Source of the DNA: Pseudomonas sp. MN1F
GTDB taxonomy: Bacteria > Pseudomonadota > Gammaproteobacteria > Pseudomonadales > Pseudomonadaceae
Assembly (NCBI RefSeq): GCF_009391885.1
Contig: NZ_VZII01000021.1
Coordinates: 1-64,000 of the forward strand
Reading direction: 5' to 3'
DNA length: 64,000 nt
A model generated the notes under the pieces. It saw only the letters and a program-made list of their open reading frames with translations. It had not been told where the DNA came from and made no database searches. This document shows positions 34,576 to 43,310 of the stretch, in pieces (position 1 is the first letter of the stretch; every line of letters starts with the position of its first letter). Both the position numbers and the translations under genes were made by a program.

Positions 34576-34590
34576 CTGCTGGGGCAGCAG
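34576..34590. promoter_or_regulatory. Enhancer-like palindrome upstream of the receptor operon
   Basis: CTGCTG-GGG-CAGCAG is a perfect palindrome starting 88 bases upstream of the -24 element. A weaker copy CTGGTC-AGG-CAGCAG follows at 34594-34608. Confidence 0.65.
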
Positions 34591-34624
34591 GTGCTGGTCA
34601 GGCAGCAGCATCGGTTGCAAAAGG

Positions 34625-34645
34625 TTGGGGGCGCAAAGCCCCCAA
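34625..34645 (-). terminator. Terminator after the DszB-like pair
   Basis: TTGGGGGC / GCCCCCAA form an 8-bp stem with a five-base loop, four bases beyond the stop of the DszB-like gene at 34650. On the minus strand CCTTTT follows. Confidence 0.65.
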
Positions 34646-34649
34646 TCCC

Positions 34650-35708
34650 TTACACCGCCAAGCGCGAAGTCGAGCCGATCACACTCTCCAGCACACTGAA
34701 GTCGATCCATTCGCGCACATCGAAGCGGCGCGGGATGAAGCCCCACCTGAACAGGAACTCGGTAAAGTCCTGCAGGGCCTCGATCGAGCGGCTGTCCAGC
34801 GTGGTACGCAGGCGACGGTGGGCATCGTCGCCGTACGCTGCGGCTACCCAGTATTCGCTGGTGTTCAGCTCCCGGGCCAGAAACCGCCGGGTGTCCTCCG
34901 GGTTGGCCCAGGCCCACTGCTCGGTCCGTAGCACGGTGTCGACCAGCGTACGGCTGGCATCGAAGTGCTCGGTCAGCAGGTGGCTGTCCACGGTCAGGGT
35001 GCGCGGCGTGCCGTTGTTGCTGCGGATCAGCGGGTCGGGGTGGCTGCCGGTGTCGACCACCACGCGCAGGCCGAACTCGTGGGCCAGGTGCACGGCGTGG
35101 GCACCCTTGAGGAAGATCGCGTCGATGTCGCCGCGCAACAGGCCGATCAGTTCGTTGTTGCGGCGGCTGAAGCGGCTGGTGCCCAGGCTCACTTCGGCGC
35201 CATACAGATGCTGCTTGGCATCATCACTGTAGGTGCCGCCGTAGGGGTAATCCACCAACTCGACATCGGCCACCGCCAGCCCTTCGAGCTTCAGGGCGTT
35301 TTCCAGCCCACGCAGGGCCTGGGCGCGGGTGAAGTCGATCTGCACGTTGGCCCACTTGGGCAGGCCGAAGCGGCGGTTCTTCAGGTCGCGGATGCTGCGC
35401 ACGCCGCTCTCTTCGGTGGTCAGGATCAGCTGCACCTCGTCGCTCCACGACAGCCCCAGCACTCGGGTGTCGACGCCGCTGGCATAAGCCCAGATCGCCG
35501 GGATGTTGCCGCCGTGGCGCACCGAGTTCTGCAGGTGGTGGTCGTAGTGGGCTTCGCGTACCTCGCGTTCGCTGGACTCACGCAGCGACTGGATATTGGT
35601 GCCGAAAGGCGCAAAGGCCTCGGCCAGCCGCCCGGACTGCACGGCGATGCCCAGGCCGGTGGGGACGGGGCTGTGGGTGTACCAGAGGGTTTGCAAAGGC
35701 TTGCTCAT
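34650..35708 (-). CDS. DszB-like protein with Ser in place of the catalytic Cys
   Basis: This 352-residue cytoplasmic protein has no signal peptide, so the usual label 'ABC transporter substrate-binding protein' is doubtful. The fold is that of periplasmic-binding-like DszB, the desulfinase that releases sulfite from aryl sulfinates. The motif aligned with DszB Cys27 (SNCPVPN) reads THSPVPT, with Ser13 instead of Cys. His54 and Arg64 in HYDHHLQNSVRHGG match DszB His60 and Arg70 with the same ten-residue spacing. The start overlaps the stop of its paralogue by four bases. It may be a non-catalytic partner or have a different substrate. Confidence 0.78.
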   Translation of the reverse strand: MSKPLQTLWYTHSPVPTGLGIAVQSGRLAEAFAPFGTNIQSLRESSEREVREAHYDHHLQNSVRHGGNIPAIWAYASGVDTRVLGLSWSDEVQLILTTEESGVRSIRDLKNRRFGLPKWANVQIDFTRAQALRGLENALKLEGLAVADVELVDYPYGGTYSDDAKQHLYGAEVSLGTSRFSRRNNELIGLLRGDIDAIFLKGAHAVHLAHEFGLRVVVDTGSHPDPLIRSNNGTPRTLTVDSHLLTEHFDASRTLVDTVLRTEQWAWANPEDTRRFLARELNTSEYWVAAAYGDDAHRRLRTTLDSRSIEALQDFTEFLFRWGFIPRRFDVREWIDFSVLESVIGSTSRLAV

Positions 35709-36769
35709 GGTGTGACGGGCTTCCTGTCCAGGGGGGTGGGGGCCAGCAGCTGGGCCAGCGGGCGCGGGTCGATCCAGTCGCGCACATCGAAACGCGCCGG
35801 GATGAAGCGCCAGCGCTTGAGGAACTCGACGAAGTCCTGCAAAGCCAAGATGGCCTGCTCGTCCAGGCGGGTGCTCAGGCGCAGGTGGGCGTCGCTGCCG
35901 TAGGCGACACTGACCCAGTATTCGCTGCTGTTGGTTTCCCGCGCCAGGTAGCGACGGGTGTCGTCCGGGTGTTGCTGGGCCCAACGCTCGGCACGCAGTA
36001 CCGAGGCGAGCAGGGTGCTGGCGACCTGTGGGTGCTGCTGCAGCAGGTGGCTGTCCACCGCCAGGGTGCGCGGCGTACCGTTGTTGCTGCGGATCAGCGG
36101 GTCGGGGTGGCTGCCGGTGTCGATCACCGTGTGCAGGGCGAAGGCATGGGCCAGTTGCACCGCGCTGGCGCCCTTGAGGAAGATCGCATCCACCTCGCCC
36201 CGCAGCAGGCCGGCCAGTTCCAGGTTGCGGCCCTCGCTCTGGGTGCTGGAAACCGGTGTGCCAGCGACGTTGCGCACCGGGCGGTCGCTGAAGGTGCCGT
36301 CGTAGCGGTAATTGACCAGTTCGACATCACCAACCTGCAGCCTTTCGAGCTTCAGCGCGTTCTCCAGGCCGCGCAGGGCCTGGGCGCGGGTGAAGTCGAT
36401 CTGTGCCGCAGCCCAGTCGGGCAAGCCGAAGCGCCGGCCCTTGAGGTCCTTCACGTGCTGTATGCCGCTGTCGGGGCGCGTGAGGATCAACTGCGCCTCA
36501 TCGGCCCAGGACAGCCCGATCACCCGGGTTTCGCGGCCCTGGGCGCGGGCCCAGATGGCCGGGATGCTGCCGCCATGGCGTACCGAGTTGCGCAGGCTAT
36601 GGTCGAAATGCGATTCGCGCACTGTCTGCTGCTCGGCTTCGCGCAGGGACTGCACGCGGGTGCCCAGGCGAGCCAGGTCATCCTGCAGCCAGCCTTGCTG
36701 TACGGCGATGCCCAGGCCGGTGGGCACCGGGCAGCGGGTATACCAGAGGGTATCCAAAGGTTCGCTCAT
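35705..36769 (-). CDS. DszB-like desulfinase candidate (complete catalytic triad)
   Basis: This 354-residue protein is closely related to the next gene but keeps the nucleophile: TRCPVPT gives Cys13. His54 and Arg64 in HFDHSLRNSVRHGG align with DszB His60 and Arg70, followed by the same Gly-Gly. There is no signal peptide. The expected reaction is hydrolytic removal of sulfite from a sulfinate. It lies between an SsuD-like monooxygenase (18-base gap) and the Cys-less paralogue (ATGA overlap). The pair probably arose by tandem duplication. The substrate is unknown. Confidence 0.8.
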   Translation of the reverse strand: MSEPLDTLWYTRCPVPTGLGIAVQQGWLQDDLARLGTRVQSLREAEQQTVRESHFDHSLRNSVRHGGSIPAIWARAQGRETRVIGLSWADEAQLILTRPDSGIQHVKDLKGRRFGLPDWAAAQIDFTRAQALRGLENALKLERLQVGDVELVNYRYDGTFSDRPVRNVAGTPVSSTQSEGRNLELAGLLRGEVDAIFLKGASAVQLAHAFALHTVIDTGSHPDPLIRSNNGTPRTLAVDSHLLQQHPQVASTLLASVLRAERWAQQHPDDTRRYLARETNSSEYWVSVAYGSDAHLRLSTRLDEQAILALQDFVEFLKRWRFIPARFDVRDWIDPRPLAQLLAPTPLDRKPVTP

Positions 36770-36787
36770 GTTGCTGCTCCAAGGGTG

Positions 36788-37939
36788 TCAGGCGCTGGCC
36801 TTGAGGGGGGCGGATGCTGGGCTTTGCTGAACCAGTGGCAGCACTTCCTGGCCGATGCGCAGGGCTTCTTCCAGGTGCGGGTTGGCGGCCAGGATGAACG
36901 TGCTGAAGCCGGCATCGCGGTACTCGGCCAGGCGTTCGGCGATGTGCTGGTGGCTGCCCACCAGGCCCACGGTCGGGCCGGGCTTGGCTTTGGCGAAACC
37001 GGCCCAAAGGTTACGTGCCAGGATCAGTTCGTCGAAGCCCTGCAAGCCTTGGTGATAAGCCGCCTGGCGGGCAGCGCCGACCGAGTCGGAGCCGGTCACG
37101 AAGCCCTTGGCCGATGCGCTGGCCTTGCCTTCCAGGCGCTCGAACTGCTGGCGCAGTTCGCGCCAGGCCTGTTCCTCGGTCTCGCGGGCGAACAGGTCGA
37201 CGCGCAGGCCGAAGCGCACCGTGCGCCCTTGTTTGTCAGCCAGTTCGCGGACACGCTCGATGTGCGGCTTGAGCTTGTCGATCGGCTCGGCCCAGTTCAG
37301 GTACACATCGGCATGGCGCGCGGCCACCCCAAGCGCGGCATCGGAGAAGCCGGAAAAATACACGCCCGGTTTGCGTTCATGTTGCAGGCCCGCTGGCAGG
37401 CTGCCGTTTTCCAGGCGATAGACCTGGCCTTCGTAAGAGAACGTGTCGTTCTGCCACAGGCCCTGGATCACGTCGAGAAACTCGCCGGTGCGCTGGTAGC
37501 GCAAGTCGTGTTCGAGGAAGTCGCCATTGGCGCGCTGGCTGGCCGGGTTGCCGCCGGTGATGATGTTCCAGTCCAGCCGGCCACCGCTGAGGTTTTGCAA
37601 GATGGCGGCCTGTTGCGCGGCATAGGCAGGCAAGGTCCAGGTGGCCTGGAAGGCGATCAGGAAGCGGATGCGCCTGGTTTCCCGGGCAAGTGCCGCGGCG
37701 GCGATCCAAGGCTCCGGGCCGGTAGGCAGCAGGGCGCCCTCGAAGCCTGCGAGCTCGGCGGCCTTGGCCACTTGGGCGATGTAGTCGATGTAGGTGAAGC
37801 CGTCGCGTTCGCCGTTGGGCAGGCGACCGGGGGCGATGTGGCCGGGGCGGTGCTGCGGATTACCACGGTTGTGGCTGTCAGTGGAGAGCTGCGGGCCGTC
37901 GGTGCCCAGCGGCAGGCGCCAGAAGAATTCGGTGGTCAT
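36788..37939 (-). CDS. SsuD-like FMNH2-dependent monooxygenase (LLM family)
   Basis: This 383-residue bacterial luciferase-like monooxygenase starts at MTTEFFWRLPLGTDG (ATG 37939) behind AGGAG. The core motifs of SsuD-type enzymes are present: FTYIDYIAQVAKAAELAGFEG, LARETRRIRFLIAFQ, LSGGRLDWNIITGGNPASQ and VYFSGFSDAALGVAARHADVY. These enzymes use reduced FMN and oxygen to cleave C-S bonds, releasing sulfite or sulfinate. It is first in a unit with two DszB-like genes and carries a consensus sigma-54 promoter 43 bases upstream. Confidence 0.88.
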   Translation of the reverse strand: MTTEFFWRLPLGTDGPQLSTDSHNRGNPQHRPGHIAPGRLPNGERDGFTYIDYIAQVAKAAELAGFEGALLPTGPEPWIAAAALARETRRIRFLIAFQATWTLPAYAAQQAAILQNLSGGRLDWNIITGGNPASQRANGDFLEHDLRYQRTGEFLDVIQGLWQNDTFSYEGQVYRLENGSLPAGLQHERKPGVYFSGFSDAALGVAARHADVYLNWAEPIDKLKPHIERVRELADKQGRTVRFGLRVDLFARETEEQAWRELRQQFERLEGKASASAKGFVTGSDSVGAARQAAYHQGLQGFDELILARNLWAGFAKAKPGPTVGLVGSHQHIAERLAEYRDAGFSTFILAANPHLEEALRIGQEVLPLVQQSPASAPLKASA

Positions 37940-37981
37940 GGGGGCTCCTGAAGGGGGAGGGTGTGGGATGGCGAGGGTGCT

Positions 37982-37996
37982 GCAACCGCTGTGCCA
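37982..37996 (-). promoter_or_regulatory. Sigma-54 promoter of the LLM / DszB-like operon
   Basis: On the minus strand TGGCACA-GCGG-TTGC, with A following, is a full match to the -24/-12 consensus. It lies 43 bases upstream of the LLM start at 37939. Confidence 0.85.
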
Positions 37997-38051
37997 TGCG
38001 GCGCCGGGGCCTGTGGCGCGGGGGGTTGCGTTGCCAGAGAAGGTCGAGGTG

Positions 38052-38066
38052 CTGCTGTGGCAGCAA
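38052..38066. promoter_or_regulatory. Enhancer-like palindrome upstream of the LLM operon
   Basis: CTGCTG-TGG-CAGCAA, one mismatch from a perfect palindrome, starts 56 bases upstream of the -24 element. A looser repeat with spacer six, ATGCTG and CAGCAT, follows at 38081-38098. Confidence 0.65.
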
Positions 38067-38154
38067 TCGGGCAGCAGTGGATGCTGGAAGAGCAGCATGG
38101 GCATGCCCGGCCGTTACCCGGGCGTGCCCGCGTAGCGGCCGACGAAATCATGCG

Positions 38155-40005
38155 TCAGGCCGGCATGACGTCTGGCAGGACCTCACCTGCACTGCGCAGG
38201 TAAGCCTCATGCAAGGCCGCGTAAGCCCCGTTCCTGCCGAGCAGCTCGGCATGCGCGCCTTGTTCGACCACGCGCCCGCGGCTGATCACGGCAATCCGGT
38301 CGGCGTCGCGAATGGTTGCCAGGCGATGGGCGATGATGATTGCCGTGCGCCCCTGGCACAGCCGGCGCAGGGCTTGCTGGATGCGTCGCTCGGTGTGCAC
38401 GTCCACCGCCGAGGTGGCTTCGTCCAGCACCAGTACCGCAGGGTCGGCCAGGTAGGCGCGCACCAGGCACACCAGTTGCCGCTGGCCGTGGCTCAAGTGT
38501 GCGCCAAGCGGGCCGACTTCGCTGTGGTAACCCTGCGGCAGGCGTTCGAGCACTTCGTCGGCCCCCAGCTCGCGCGCCGCCGCCACCAGCCGGGCATCGT
38601 CGGCATCCGGCGCGACCAGGCGCAGGTTGTCGAGGATGCTGCCGCTGAACAGCACGTTGTCCTGCAGCACCACGCCGACGTTGCGCCGCAGGTCGTGCTG
38701 GGCCAGTTCGCGCAGGTCGATGCCGTCCAGCTTCACTGCGCCATGCTGTACCTCGTAGAAGCGCGTCAGCAGCTGTACCAAGGTACTTTTGCCATGCCCG
38801 GAGGGGCCCACCAGGGCCAGCACTTCGCCGGCCTGGATGTGCAGGTCCAGCCGGTCGATCACTGGCCGTGAGCCGTTCGCGGCATACGAGAAACCGACCT
38901 GTTCGAAGTCTACCTTGCCTTGGGCTCTGGCCAGCGGGCGCGGCGTTGGCGGGTCGAGCACCTGCGCACGGGTGTCGAGCAGCAGGAAGATCCGCTGCGC
39001 CGAGGCGCTGCCGGTAGCGTAGCGCTCGAACAGGTCCGACAGCTCCTGCAAAGGCCCGAGGAACAGGAGCACATAGAACAGGCTCTCTGCCACCTGGCCG
39101 ACACTGACGTTGTCTTCGGCCAGGCCATAGCCCCCCACCAGTAACAGCACCGCCATGCCCGCCGTGCTCAGCAGCGCGGTGAACGGCGCGAACCAGCCGG
39201 CACGCAGGCTGCCGCGGATCAGTGCCTGGTTGAAGTCCTCCAGCAGGCCCTGGTAGCGCACCTGGTTGGCATGCTCCTGGCCACACTGCTGGATCAGGCG
39301 CACACCACTGACGCTCTCCACCAGGTGCGCGGTGAAGCGGCTGCGCTGTTCGGCAACCTTGGCCCAGTTGCGCTGGGAAACCCGCTTGAAACGCCAGGTG
39401 GCGATGGCCAGCAGCGGCACCGTGGCGGCCAGGCTGCAGAAGAAGGCGGGCTCGATTCGCCACAGCATCAGCGCCGCCAGGCCACAGCGCAGCAGTGCTC
39501 CGAGCAGCTCCGGCGGGCCCTGCACGAGCAATGGCTCGAGTGCATCCACATCACGGTCGGCGCGCGCGATGATGCGCCCGGCGCGGGTCTGGTCGAAGTA
39601 GCTCACCGACAGTGCCTGGACGTGGGCGAACACCTTGACCCGCAAGTCGTTGAGCACGCCAATGGCAGCGCCCCCGGCAATCCACTGCGACACCCCGGCG
39701 AGCATGAAGCGCCCCAGCCAGCTGGCTGCCAGGCCCAGGCTCAGCCACAGCACCAGGCGCTCGTCCAGCAGCCAGTGCCCGCCATCGGCCACCAGGCCCT
39801 TGTCGAGCAACTCGCGGACGAACCAGGGCCGCAGGAACACGGTAAGCACCAACAGCAGCTCGATGCCGATGACGGCCAGGATCTGCCGACGAATCGGCCG
39901 CAACAACGGCAGCAGGCGGTGGAACATGCCGCGGTCCAGCGCCTGGCGGGCCAGGTGCTGTTCGATCTCGATATCGCTGGGGGTCTTGTTGCGCGTGTCA
40001 GTCAT
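38155..40005 (-). CDS. ABC exporter half-transporter with canonical Walker B
   Basis: This 616-residue protein has six transmembrane helices in the first 310 residues and a C-terminal ATPase domain. Walker A is VGPSGHGKSTLVQLL and Walker B is AVLVLDEATSAVDV with the catalytic Glu. Its signature motif is non-standard, LSHGQRQ instead of LSGGQ. That is the complement of its partner, so together they form one active and one degenerate ATP site. The start at ATG 40005 overlaps the partner's stop by eight bases. In the sulfur island it may expel desulfurised carbon skeletons. Confidence 0.87.
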   Translation of the reverse strand: MTDTRNKTPSDIEIEQHLARQALDRGMFHRLLPLLRPIRRQILAVIGIELLLVLTVFLRPWFVRELLDKGLVADGGHWLLDERLVLWLSLGLAASWLGRFMLAGVSQWIAGGAAIGVLNDLRVKVFAHVQALSVSYFDQTRAGRIIARADRDVDALEPLLVQGPPELLGALLRCGLAALMLWRIEPAFFCSLAATVPLLAIATWRFKRVSQRNWAKVAEQRSRFTAHLVESVSGVRLIQQCGQEHANQVRYQGLLEDFNQALIRGSLRAGWFAPFTALLSTAGMAVLLLVGGYGLAEDNVSVGQVAESLFYVLLFLGPLQELSDLFERYATGSASAQRIFLLLDTRAQVLDPPTPRPLARAQGKVDFEQVGFSYAANGSRPVIDRLDLHIQAGEVLALVGPSGHGKSTLVQLLTRFYEVQHGAVKLDGIDLRELAQHDLRRNVGVVLQDNVLFSGSILDNLRLVAPDADDARLVAAARELGADEVLERLPQGYHSEVGPLGAHLSHGQRQLVCLVRAYLADPAVLVLDEATSAVDVHTERRIQQALRRLCQGRTAIIIAHRLATIRDADRIAVISRGRVVEQGAHAELLGRNGAYAALHEAYLRSAGEVLPDVMPA

Positions 40006-41773
40006 GGTCGATCCCCAGCAGGTCACGGTAGTGTGCGTTGTTGGCGCTCAGCTCGGCATGGCTGCCGCTGGCGCTGATGCGCCCGTTCGCCAGCATCAGC
40101 ACGCGATCGGCCAACAGCAGCGTCGACAGGCGGCTGCTGATCAGCAGCAGGGTCGGGCCGTGGCCAGTGTCGCCACGCAGGCGCCGGATATTGTCCAGCA
40201 CACGGCGCTCGCTCAATGCGTCCAGCGCACTGGTGGCGTCGTCCAGGCAGAGGATGTCCGGCGCCGCCAGCAGCGCACGGGCCAGGCACAGGCGCTGGCG
40301 CTGGCCGCCGGACAGGGTCACGCCACGGTCGCCCAATGGGGTATCCAGGCCATGGGGCAGGCGTTCGAGCACGTCCTCGGCGGCGGCCAGGCGCAGGCCC
40401 TCATGCAATTGCGCCGTGCTGGCCTGCGGCGCCGCCAGGCGCAGGTTGCTGGCCAGGCTGTCGGAGAACAGAAAGGTCTCTTGCGCCAGCACCTGCACCC
40501 TGCGGCGCAGTTCGGCGAGGTCCAGGCCGCGCACATCGTGCCAACCGGCAGCGTCGCTGCCGACCAGCACAGCGCCGTGCTGCACATCGGCCAGGCGCGG
40601 CAGCAAGCTGGCGAGCAGGCTCTTGCCGGTGCCGGTGGCGCCGACCAGGGCGACGACTTCACCCGGCTGCAGGGTCAGCGAACAGTCCTGCAGAATGTCG
40701 CGACCGCCTTCCACCGCGCCGATTCGCACCTGTTGCAGCTTCAGCCCCAGCGGCCCGGCCGGCAGCGGGACAGGGCCACTGACAATTGCCGGGCGTTCGT
40801 CGAGCAGTTGCCAGATGCGCTCGGCGCTGGCGCGGGCGTCGGCGAAGGTCTGCATGACCCGGCCTATGCCCTCGATCCGAAACACCAGGGTGGTGGCCAC
40901 CAGCAGCGAGGTGACCAGCTCACCGATGCCCAGCGCGCCCGCTGCCACCCGGTGGGCGCCATAGAACAGAATCCACACGTGCCCGAGCGCGACCACCGCC
41001 TGCGGCAGCGGAATACGTGAGCTGGCGTAGCCCAGGGCGGCGCGGGCATGCCCGGTGAACACGCCAACCTGGCTGGCGAAGCGCTCGATGCGTTGCTGCT
41101 CCAGGCCGAACGCCTTGATCACCCGCACCCCGCCGATGCCTTCGGCCAGGTCCTGGCTGACCTGGTCATAGGCGGCACCCACCGCACGGTCGAGGCTGAC
41201 CAGGCGATCGGTCTGGACCACGAACAGCCACAGGCCGACAGCGGTCAGCAACAGCGGCACCAGCCCCAGCAGCGCGTCGTACCAGCACAGCAGGCCGACG
41301 GCGGCCATTACCACCAGCGGGGTTTCGATGATCTGCCGCCAGAAGGTGATGAGCGCGTCGCGTACCTTGTCGGCATCGCGGGTGGTGCGGGTCACCAGCT
41401 CACCCATGCCGTGGCGCCAGTGGTAGCCCAGATGCAGGCGCTGCACCTGGGTCAGGATGCGCGCCCGCAGGCGCGTGAGCAGGGCCTGGCTGAGCACCAG
41501 TGACAGCACCGCCGCCGCGTATTGCAGCAGGCCGCGGCCCAGGGCGATGGCCAGCAGCAGCCACAGCCAGTGCCAGGCCAGGGTGGCATCGAGGTTGCCG
41601 TCCGCCATCCGCATCACGGCGCGGCCGCTGCTGACATCGTTGACCGCATGGCCGATCAGCCACTGTTGCCAGACCAGGCCCAGGTTGCCAGCGATGTACA
41701 AAAAGGTGACGAGTGCGAAGCGCCAGGGCATTTCACGGTAGATGGCCAAGGCGCGCAGGAGGGGGTGGTTCAT
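39998..41773 (-). CDS. ABC exporter half-transporter with degenerate Walker B
   Basis: This 591-residue half-transporter starts at MNHPLLRALAIYREM (ATG 41773). The membrane domain covers residues 15-300. The ATPase has Walker A LVGATGTGKSLLASLL, a canonical signature LSGGQRQRLCLARAL, and Walker B ILCLDDATSALDA, where Asp replaces the catalytic Glu. This is the hallmark of the degenerate-site subunit of heterodimeric exporters such as TM287/288 and LmrCD. It follows the DszC-like gene after a 46-base gap containing a hairpin and shares its sigma-54 promoter. Confidence 0.87.
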   Translation of the reverse strand: MNHPLLRALAIYREMPWRFALVTFLYIAGNLGLVWQQWLIGHAVNDVSSGRAVMRMADGNLDATLAWHWLWLLLAIALGRGLLQYAAAVLSLVLSQALLTRLRARILTQVQRLHLGYHWRHGMGELVTRTTRDADKVRDALITFWRQIIETPLVVMAAVGLLCWYDALLGLVPLLLTAVGLWLFVVQTDRLVSLDRAVGAAYDQVSQDLAEGIGGVRVIKAFGLEQQRIERFASQVGVFTGHARAALGYASSRIPLPQAVVALGHVWILFYGAHRVAAGALGIGELVTSLLVATTLVFRIEGIGRVMQTFADARASAERIWQLLDERPAIVSGPVPLPAGPLGLKLQQVRIGAVEGGRDILQDCSLTLQPGEVVALVGATGTGKSLLASLLPRLADVQHGAVLVGSDAAGWHDVRGLDLAELRRRVQVLAQETFLFSDSLASNLRLAAPQASTAQLHEGLRLAAAEDVLERLPHGLDTPLGDRGVTLSGGQRQRLCLARALLAAPDILCLDDATSALDALSERRVLDNIRRLRGDTGHGPTLLLISSRLSTLLLADRVLMLANGRISASGSHAELSANNAHYRDLLGIDHD

Positions 41774-41789
41774 GTAGAGACTCGGTACC

Positions 41790-41808
41790 GGGGCCGCATG
41801 GCGGCCCC
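41790..41808 (-). terminator. Intercistronic hairpin
   Basis: GGGGCCGC-ATG-GCGGCCCC is an 8-bp perfect stem with a three-base loop between the DszC-like gene and the ABC exporter. Without a U-tract it may reduce, not stop, read-through. Confidence 0.45.
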
Positions 41809-41819
41809 TTGCATGGGGG

Positions 41820-43052
41820 TTAGCGGCGCGTCGCGCCCTGGGCTTCCTTGGCGTTGAGCACGGCGGTGTACTCGCCCGGGTCGGCACCGTTGAGGTAGTA
41901 GTTGCCGACGTTGTGCAGGCGCCAGCGGATCGGGTCATGGGTGGTGTGCACGCGGGCGTTGCGCCAGAAGCGGTCGAGGTTCCATTTGCTCAACGAGGCG
42001 CTGGCCCCGAGCAACGAGAACAGGTCGCTGGAAATCTTCAGCGAGGCGGCGTCGGAATGCGCGCGGGCGGTGGCCACGGAAAGAATCAGCTCGTCCTGCA
42101 GCGCCTTGTCCTCCGGGTCACGCTCATGTGCGTCGAACACGCGCGCGGCATCGCGCAGCAGCGATTCGGCGCCGCGCAGGGCCACGGCGTACTCGCCGAT
42201 CTGGCGAATCACATGGGGCTCGTCACTGGCGCGGTCGACGCCGCTTTCCACCCAGGCGCGGGCGTGTTCACGCAGGTAATCAATGCCGGCCTGCAACGCG
42301 CCGGCGGCGATGCCGGTGTCAATGGCGGCGTGAAGGATCTGCGGGAAGGTCAGCCCGGTGCGTTTCATCGGGCCGCTGCGGCGCGACAGGTAGCGTTCAT
42401 CGAGGACGATGTCGTCGAATTTGACGGTGCCGCTCACCGAGTTCTGCTGGCCGAAGGCTTCCCAGTCGTCGACCAGCGTCAGCCCAGGTGTGTCACGGTG
42501 CAGCAACACGCCGACGCCACCGTCTTCACTGGCGGCGGTCAGCGAGATCCAGTCGGCCAGGTAAGCGCCGGTGGAGTAGAACTTGCTGCCATTGAGCACC
42601 AGCTTGCCATCGGCGCGGCGCTCGACGCGGGTCTTGAGGGCGAATTTGTTCTTGCCACCGACCTCGGCCAGGGCATTGCCCAGGCGCTTGCCGGCGAGCA
42701 CGTCGGCGATCAGGCGGTCGCGAACGTCATCGGCATAACCGCTGAAGATGCCGCGCAGCATCACATTGTGGATCTGCAGCAACTGGCCGACGCCGCCGTC
42801 GGCGATGGAGATCAGGCGCACGGTTTCGACGATGGTCTGCACCGAGGCGCCGAGGCCGCCGAATGCGGCCGGCACACCGATGGCGGTGAGGCCGCTGCTC
42901 GACAGCAGTTCGGCCTGGCGGCGAGGCAGTTGGCCGTTGTTGCCGGGGTCGGCGGCGATCAGGGCGATTTGCGCGGCGACCTCGCGGGCGGCGGCGATGG
43001 CATCGGCTTCGCTGTTCAGGCGGTGGGAAGGGTTGGGTTCGATGGCGCTCAT
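41820..43052 (-). CDS. DszC/SfnB-like flavin-dependent monooxygenase
   Basis: This 410-residue protein has the acyl-CoA dehydrogenase fold used by DszC, which oxidises thioethers to sulfoxide and sulfone, and by SfnB-type sulfur-acquisition oxidoreductases. ATG 43052 is the start. Landmarks are LTAIGVPAAFGGLGASVQTI, LLQIHNVMLRGIFSGYADDV, GKLVLNGSKFYSTGAYLADW and the C-terminal FWRNARVHTTHDPIRWRLHN. The last motif carries the His-Asp pair of this subgroup. There is no acyl-CoA catalytic Glu at the usual place. It is first in a unit with the ABC exporter and has a sigma-54 promoter 55 bases upstream. Confidence 0.87.
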   Translation of the reverse strand: MSAIEPNPSHRLNSEADAIAAAREVAAQIALIAADPGNNGQLPRRQAELLSSSGLTAIGVPAAFGGLGASVQTIVETVRLISIADGGVGQLLQIHNVMLRGIFSGYADDVRDRLIADVLAGKRLGNALAEVGGKNKFALKTRVERRADGKLVLNGSKFYSTGAYLADWISLTAASEDGGVGVLLHRDTPGLTLVDDWEAFGQQNSVSGTVKFDDIVLDERYLSRRSGPMKRTGLTFPQILHAAIDTGIAAGALQAGIDYLREHARAWVESGVDRASDEPHVIRQIGEYAVALRGAESLLRDAARVFDAHERDPEDKALQDELILSVATARAHSDAASLKISSDLFSLLGASASLSKWNLDRFWRNARVHTTHDPIRWRLHNVGNYYLNGADPGEYTAVLNAKEAQGATRR

Positions 43053-43106
43053 GAGGGGTCTCGAAGGTTGTCTGGAAAGGCCAGGGCGTTTGCCTGTGAG
43101 CCTTGA

Positions 43107-43121
43107 GCAAGTTCTTTGCCA
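43107..43121 (-). promoter_or_regulatory. Sigma-54 promoter of the DszC-like / exporter operon
   Basis: On the minus strand TGGCAAA-GAAC-TTGC, with T following, has the correct GG...GC spacing. Two bases after GGCA differ from the best consensus, and the -12 element is perfect. Confidence 0.75.
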
Positions 43122-43165
43122 TCGCCCGCAATCCCTCATGGCACAAGGCCTCGGCCTTGACACTG

Positions 43166-43180
43166 CTGCTCGGGCAACAG
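43166..43180. promoter_or_regulatory. Enhancer-like palindrome shared by divergent sigma-54 promoters
   Basis: CTGCTC-GGG-CAACAG matches the island pattern at ten of twelve arm positions. It lies 45 bases from the minus-strand -24 element and 116 bases from the plus-strand one, so one site could serve both. A weaker copy CTGATC-TGG-CAGCAC is at 43199-43213. Confidence 0.6.
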
Positions 43181-43295
43181 CGGCCGGCAGGTGCTGTGCT
43201 GATCTGGCAGCACCCGGCCCGCAATCCTGCTCCCAGCCCAGCAGTCGGCGCCCGGCCGCCGCCGCCTTATCCCGTGAATCAAGGCCTCCAGCGGT

Positions 43296-43310
43296 TGGCA
43301 CGCACACTGC
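43296..43310 (+). promoter_or_regulatory. Sigma-54 promoter of the DszB-like / peptide importer operon
   Basis: TGGCACG-CACA-CTGC, with A following, matches the -24 element fully and the -12 element with one change. It lies 36 bases upstream of the DszB-like start at 43346 and heads an 8.3-kb unit. Confidence 0.8.

Noticed and set aside
34530..34620. CAGCAG/CTGCTG runs as a possible CRISPR or microsatellite
   Set aside because: Units are not constant in spacing or length; they fall into 15-bp palindromes upstream of sigma-54 promoters. CTGCTG also occurs often inside genes through Leu and Ala codons, so only intergenic copies were counted.
34650..36769. Annotation of the DszB-like pair as periplasmic SsuA/NitT-type binding proteins
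   Set aside because: Neither has a signal peptide, and the Cys/Ser, His and Arg positions follow DszB rather than transport proteins. The SsuA-like protein of the island at 59535 does have a signal peptide.
35885..37951. Plus-strand open frame of 688 codons opposite the DszB-like and LLM genes
   Set aside because: It spans several well-supported minus-strand genes and their junctions and has no recognisable family.
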